64,000 nt of DNA, taken from the NCBI GenBank assembly GCA_028095005.1, contig CM051459.1, forward strand, positions 14,866,699-14,930,698, given 5' to 3'. Within the stretch, counting starts at the first letter, position 1. Each line of letters begins with the position of its first letter. Source of the DNA: Rhynchospora pubera (Eukaryota; Streptophyta; Magnoliopsida; Poales; Cyperaceae). This document shows positions 61,224 through 64,000 of the stretch, piece after piece. A program made the position numbers and the translations under genes. A model generated the notes under the pieces. The model made no database searches, was not told the origin of the DNA, and saw only the letters and a list, made by a program, of their open reading frames with translations.

Positions 61224-62768
61224 GATTGGAACCTCTTTGTCTTCTTCCATGTCCATCACCACAAAGTCGCCCGGAACAAGGAATTTGCCAACTTGCACTG
61301 GAATATCTTTGATTTCACCCATGGGCAAACGCTTGGATGAGTCAGCAAGCTGAATTGTGATATTTGTGGGCAGCAATTCACCAAATCCTATTCTCTCAAA
61401 AACTGACTTGGGCATCAGGCTTACACTTGTCCCCATATCACACAATGCTTGTTTGATGAACTCCTTTCCAATCAAACAAGACAAAACAAACTTCCCTGGA
61501 TCCCCAAGTTTAGGTGGCATTTTCCTCTTTAGGGCCTCACTGCTCATCCTTGTCAGAACTATCGCTTTCAATTCTTCCAAGGATCTCTTTCCAGTGCACA
61601 ATTCCTTGAGAAATTTGGCATAAATGGGCACCCTAGTGAACACATCAGAGAAGGGGATGGTGATATGGACCTCCTTTAGCATCTCCCAAAATCGCATGAA
61701 CTGGATATCCTCTTTTTCCTTAGCCAACTTTCTAGGAAATGGTACAGGAGGCTGGTAAGGAGGCTCTGGGACTGCATTTCCTCCCTTTTTCTTCTCTGGA
61801 GGGCCTTTTTCACCTTCTGGACCAGAAATTTTGGACCGAAAATTGTGAATTTCGGACCAAAATTCTGGCTCACTTGGGTGGTGTTGCTCTGTCTGCGCGC
61901 CTATCTGAGCTCCAGTTGTGTTGGTTGAGTCCAGGAGAGGTGGGGAAGGTAGGACTTGTTCCAGACATGGCCCTTTCGTCTCCTTGACCTCCCTGCCCTT
62001 GCTGTTTGGTTGCTCGTCCGCCTCAAATGGCATTGGCGGGTCCATGTATTGCGTGCCACTCCTCAATGTGTGCAAGGCCTTGCACTGGGCGTTAGGATTC
62101 ACCTCTGTTTGACTTGGTAGCTTCCCTTGCTGCCTCGAAAAGTGTGATTCCATCATTTGTTCTAACCTGTTCAAAGTTCCAGCGTTAGTTTTTAGTTCCT
62201 CAGCCAACATTTGATTAAATTTACCCTGTTCATGCATAAAGCTTTGGACAACTGGTGGTATACCCTCCCTATTGTAAACAGATTTTCTTGGAAAGGGTTG
62301 GTCACGACCGTTGTTGTTAAATTGGGTATTTTTATACAAAGTTGGTTGATTGGTGTTTTTGTACTGGTTCCTAGGCACAAAAGGTCTATCTTCATTGTTG
62401 TGATAATTAGGGTGATTCATGTCTGCCCAATTGGCCTGTTCTCGATCACTCAAAGAGTAACTGCGACTAAAGATATGTCCAGGAAAGTAAGAAGGTTCGC
62501 TGTTGAGCGAGTTGACTCGATGCCCATCGCCGCCTCCTCGCGCAAGTGGACAATCAATGGAATTATGCCCTTCTTCGCCGCATGCTCCACAAGTGTTGGA
62601 ATTGAGGTGGGTGCCCTGAAGTGACTGATATGCTGCTAATTCCGCTTCGAGCTCGGCAATCCTCGTGTCTCTTGTTGTGATCTCATTCACTTGGTGCTTG
62701 CCAGACGAGCGGCGGTTGTTGGGAACCGGATACCACTCGTAGTTCCTAACACATTCATCAATTTTGTC
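61224..62768 (-). pseudogene. Athila gag end and protease start, cut at both sides
   Basis: The open minus-strand frame runs from the LINE junction to the Sirevirus junction. It holds a short coiled coil (TRDTRIAELEAEL), a zinc knuckle CGACGEEGHNSIDC, a Pro/Gln-rich linker with a palindrome pair (61825-61866) and the start of protease with CDMGTSVSLMP as active site (the family usually has DLGAS). The capsid part would lie beyond the LINE. The frame continues into 47559-49511 when the Sirevirus and one copy of GATTG are left out of account. The last six codons of the open frame come from the Sirevirus LTR. Confidence 0.82.
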
Positions 62769-64000
62769 TCACAACACAAACTTGTGGTGGCTGATTTTCG
62801 CTTTCCGCTGCGTTCTAGAGTAGGTAGAGGCGCTCGAGTTGTGAAGACGAAGTGGTGGAAGCTCAAAGGAGACGTGTCTCATACTTTTAGGGGCAGAATG
62901 ATTGAAGAAGGTCCGTGGAAAGCAGGTGAAGAAGCAAACAAGATGTGGGAAGATATGTCAGCTAGCATTCAAAAGGTAGCTACGGAAGTGCTTGGAGTTA
63001 CTAGAGGAAGCAATCGCGAACCCAAAGATACGTGGTGGTGGAACGACGAAGTGCAGAAAGCTATTAAAGAAAAGAAAGAATGCTACAAACGCTTGCACCA
63101 TGACAAGACCGACGACAACGCGCAGAAGTACAAATTGGCCAAGAAGAATGCAAAGAAAGCTGTGAGCGAAGCAAGAGGTCGGGCTTATGAGGATCTATAC
63201 CAGAAGCTGAGTACGAAGGAGGGTGAGAAGGACGTGTATAAGATAGCCAAGCTTCGAGATAGGAAGACGAGAGACTTAAACCAAGTGAAGTGCATCAAGG
63301 ACGAGACTGATAGGCTTTTAGTGAGGGACGACGAGATCAAGAATAGGTGGAGGGATTACTTCAACAAGTTATTCAATGAAGAGGATGACGACTTAGGAAT
63401 TGTGTTGAACGACTCCTTTGATGACTCCAATAGACGTTTTGTTAGGAGAATTCAAGAGTCCGAGGTGAAAGAAGCCTTAAAACGAATGAAAGTAGGTAAG
63501 GCTCTAGGACCTGATAACATACCAATCGAAGTATGGAGGTGCCTCGGAGATGTGGCTGTAGTTTGGTTAACCAAACTATTCAATAGCATTTTCCGATCAA
63601 ATAGGATGCCAGATGCGTGGAGGAGAAGCACTCTAGTACCAATCTTCAAGAATAAAGGGGATGCTCAAAGCTGTACAAACTATAGAGGAATTAAGCTTAT
63701 GAGTCATACAATGAAGCTTTGGGAGAGAGTGATAGAACATTGTTTGAGACGGATGATAAACGTTTCGAAAAACCAATTTGGTTTTATGCCTGGGAGGTCA
63801 ACCATGGAGGCCATCTTCCTAATAAGGCAATTGATGGAGAGATATCGGGAGCGAAAGAAGGATCTACATATGGTTTTCATTGATTTGGAGAAAGCATACG
63901 ACAAAATGCCAAGGAAAGTTATGTGGTGGGCACTAGAAAAGAAGAAAGTCCCCACAAAGTATGTTACCCTCATCCAAGACATGTATGATGGTGCCGTTAC
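62766..64000 (+). mobile_element. 5'-truncated RTE-type LINE inserted in Athila gag
   Basis: Athila gag sequence stops being readable at about 62766-62770, and plus-strand sequence coding for the last part of a LINE endonuclease starts there. 5' truncation is usual for LINEs. The 3' end is outside the window, so the target duplication and tail cannot be checked. Confidence 0.75.
62769..64000 (+). CDS. LINE ORF2 fragment: endonuclease end and reverse transcriptase, runs off the window
   Basis: I read the frame through to the window end (about 410 codons) and found no stop. It begins with the endonuclease C-terminus (SQHKLVVADFRF), passes a Lys/Glu-rich linker (TKWWKLKGD, WWWNDEVQKAIKEKK) and enters RT: GKALGPDNIP near 63500, LVPIFKNKGD near 63636, NYRGIKLM near 63680, QFGFMPGRSTMEAI near 63770 and FIDLEKAYD near 63877. 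The YxDD box lies beyond the window. The pattern fits the plant RTE clade, whose endonuclease is often mislabelled craniofacial development protein 2-like. The intact frame suggests a recent insertion, and it is 5'-truncated so cannot move by itself. Confidence 0.85.

Larger units (their letters stand above)
40446..64000 (-). mobile_element. Athila-type Ty3/gypsy retrotransposon, interrupted, 5' end beyond the window
   Basis: The 3' LTR (40446-42044), a polypurine tract, the ATHILA post-pol ORF, integrase, RT/RNase H, protease and gag appear in that order from left to right, all on the minus strand, with a Sirevirus inserted at 49517-61223 and a LINE at about 62766. The 5' LTR and the capsid part of gag lie beyond the LINE outside the window. 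The palindrome AATTTCGGNCCGAAATT recurs across the whole element. The frame is broken once after RNase H as well as by the insertions, so this copy is dead. Confidence 0.85.

Overview
The window looks like repeat-rich intergenic DNA of a flowering plant nuclear genome. I see no ordinary host gene. The evidence is plant-type LTR retrotransposons of the Tat/Ogre, Athila and Sirevirus lineages, an RTE-type LINE, a Mutator-like element, a CACTA-like MITE and a satellite with a nucleosome-length monomer. Species cannot be named from sequence alone; a large eudicot genome is a reasonable guess only.

Layout. Positions 2-31755 are one almost complete, minus-strand Tat/Ogre-type Ty3/gypsy element of about 31.75 kb with 4.4-kb LTRs that are nearly identical. 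Its gag and pol run right to left (25147 to 11306). Between pol and the 3' LTR lie two genes on the opposite (plus) strand that still carry spliceosomal introns: a six-exon plant-mobile-domain gene (4549-8154) and a two-exon gene (8585-9875). Positions 31756-32345 are a 48/24-bp minisatellite. Positions 32346-40445 are a satellite array with a monomer of about 172 bp, interrupted by a solo LTR (33663-35760, TSD ATATT) and by a Mutator-like element (36780-38661, 9-bp TSD) that itself holds a CACTA-like MITE (37838-38161, TSD AGC). From 40446 to the window end there is a minus-strand Athila element. It is split by a plus-strand Sirevirus-type Ty1/copia element (49517-61223, TSD GATTG) and by a 5'-truncated RTE-type LINE (from about 62766).

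Three themes stand out. First, the second antisense gene of the Tat element and the post-pol ORF of the Sirevirus are clear homologues, and the post-pol ORF of Athila shares the same core pattern, so one accessory protein family seems to travel in three retrotransposon lineages in different orientations. Second, several elements carry their own palindrome family: AATTTCGGNCCGAAATT in Athila (usually pairs about 20-22 bp apart, even inside coding linkers), CGTTGTRCAACG-like motifs in the Sirevirus (about 19 per LTR and 14 after pol) and ACGCGT in the Mutator-like TIRs. Third, the Tat pol ORF is 3,792 codons long because about 1,930 acidic residues lie between two zinc knuckles.

The nesting gives an order of events: the satellite came first, then the solo-LTR parent, the Mutator-like element and Athila; the Sirevirus and the LINE followed inside Athila. 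The Sirevirus has a stop codon just before its RT catalytic box. Athila has a one-base frame break after RNase H. The Tat element has long open frames but two frame changes in gag. All counts and identities were made by eye.
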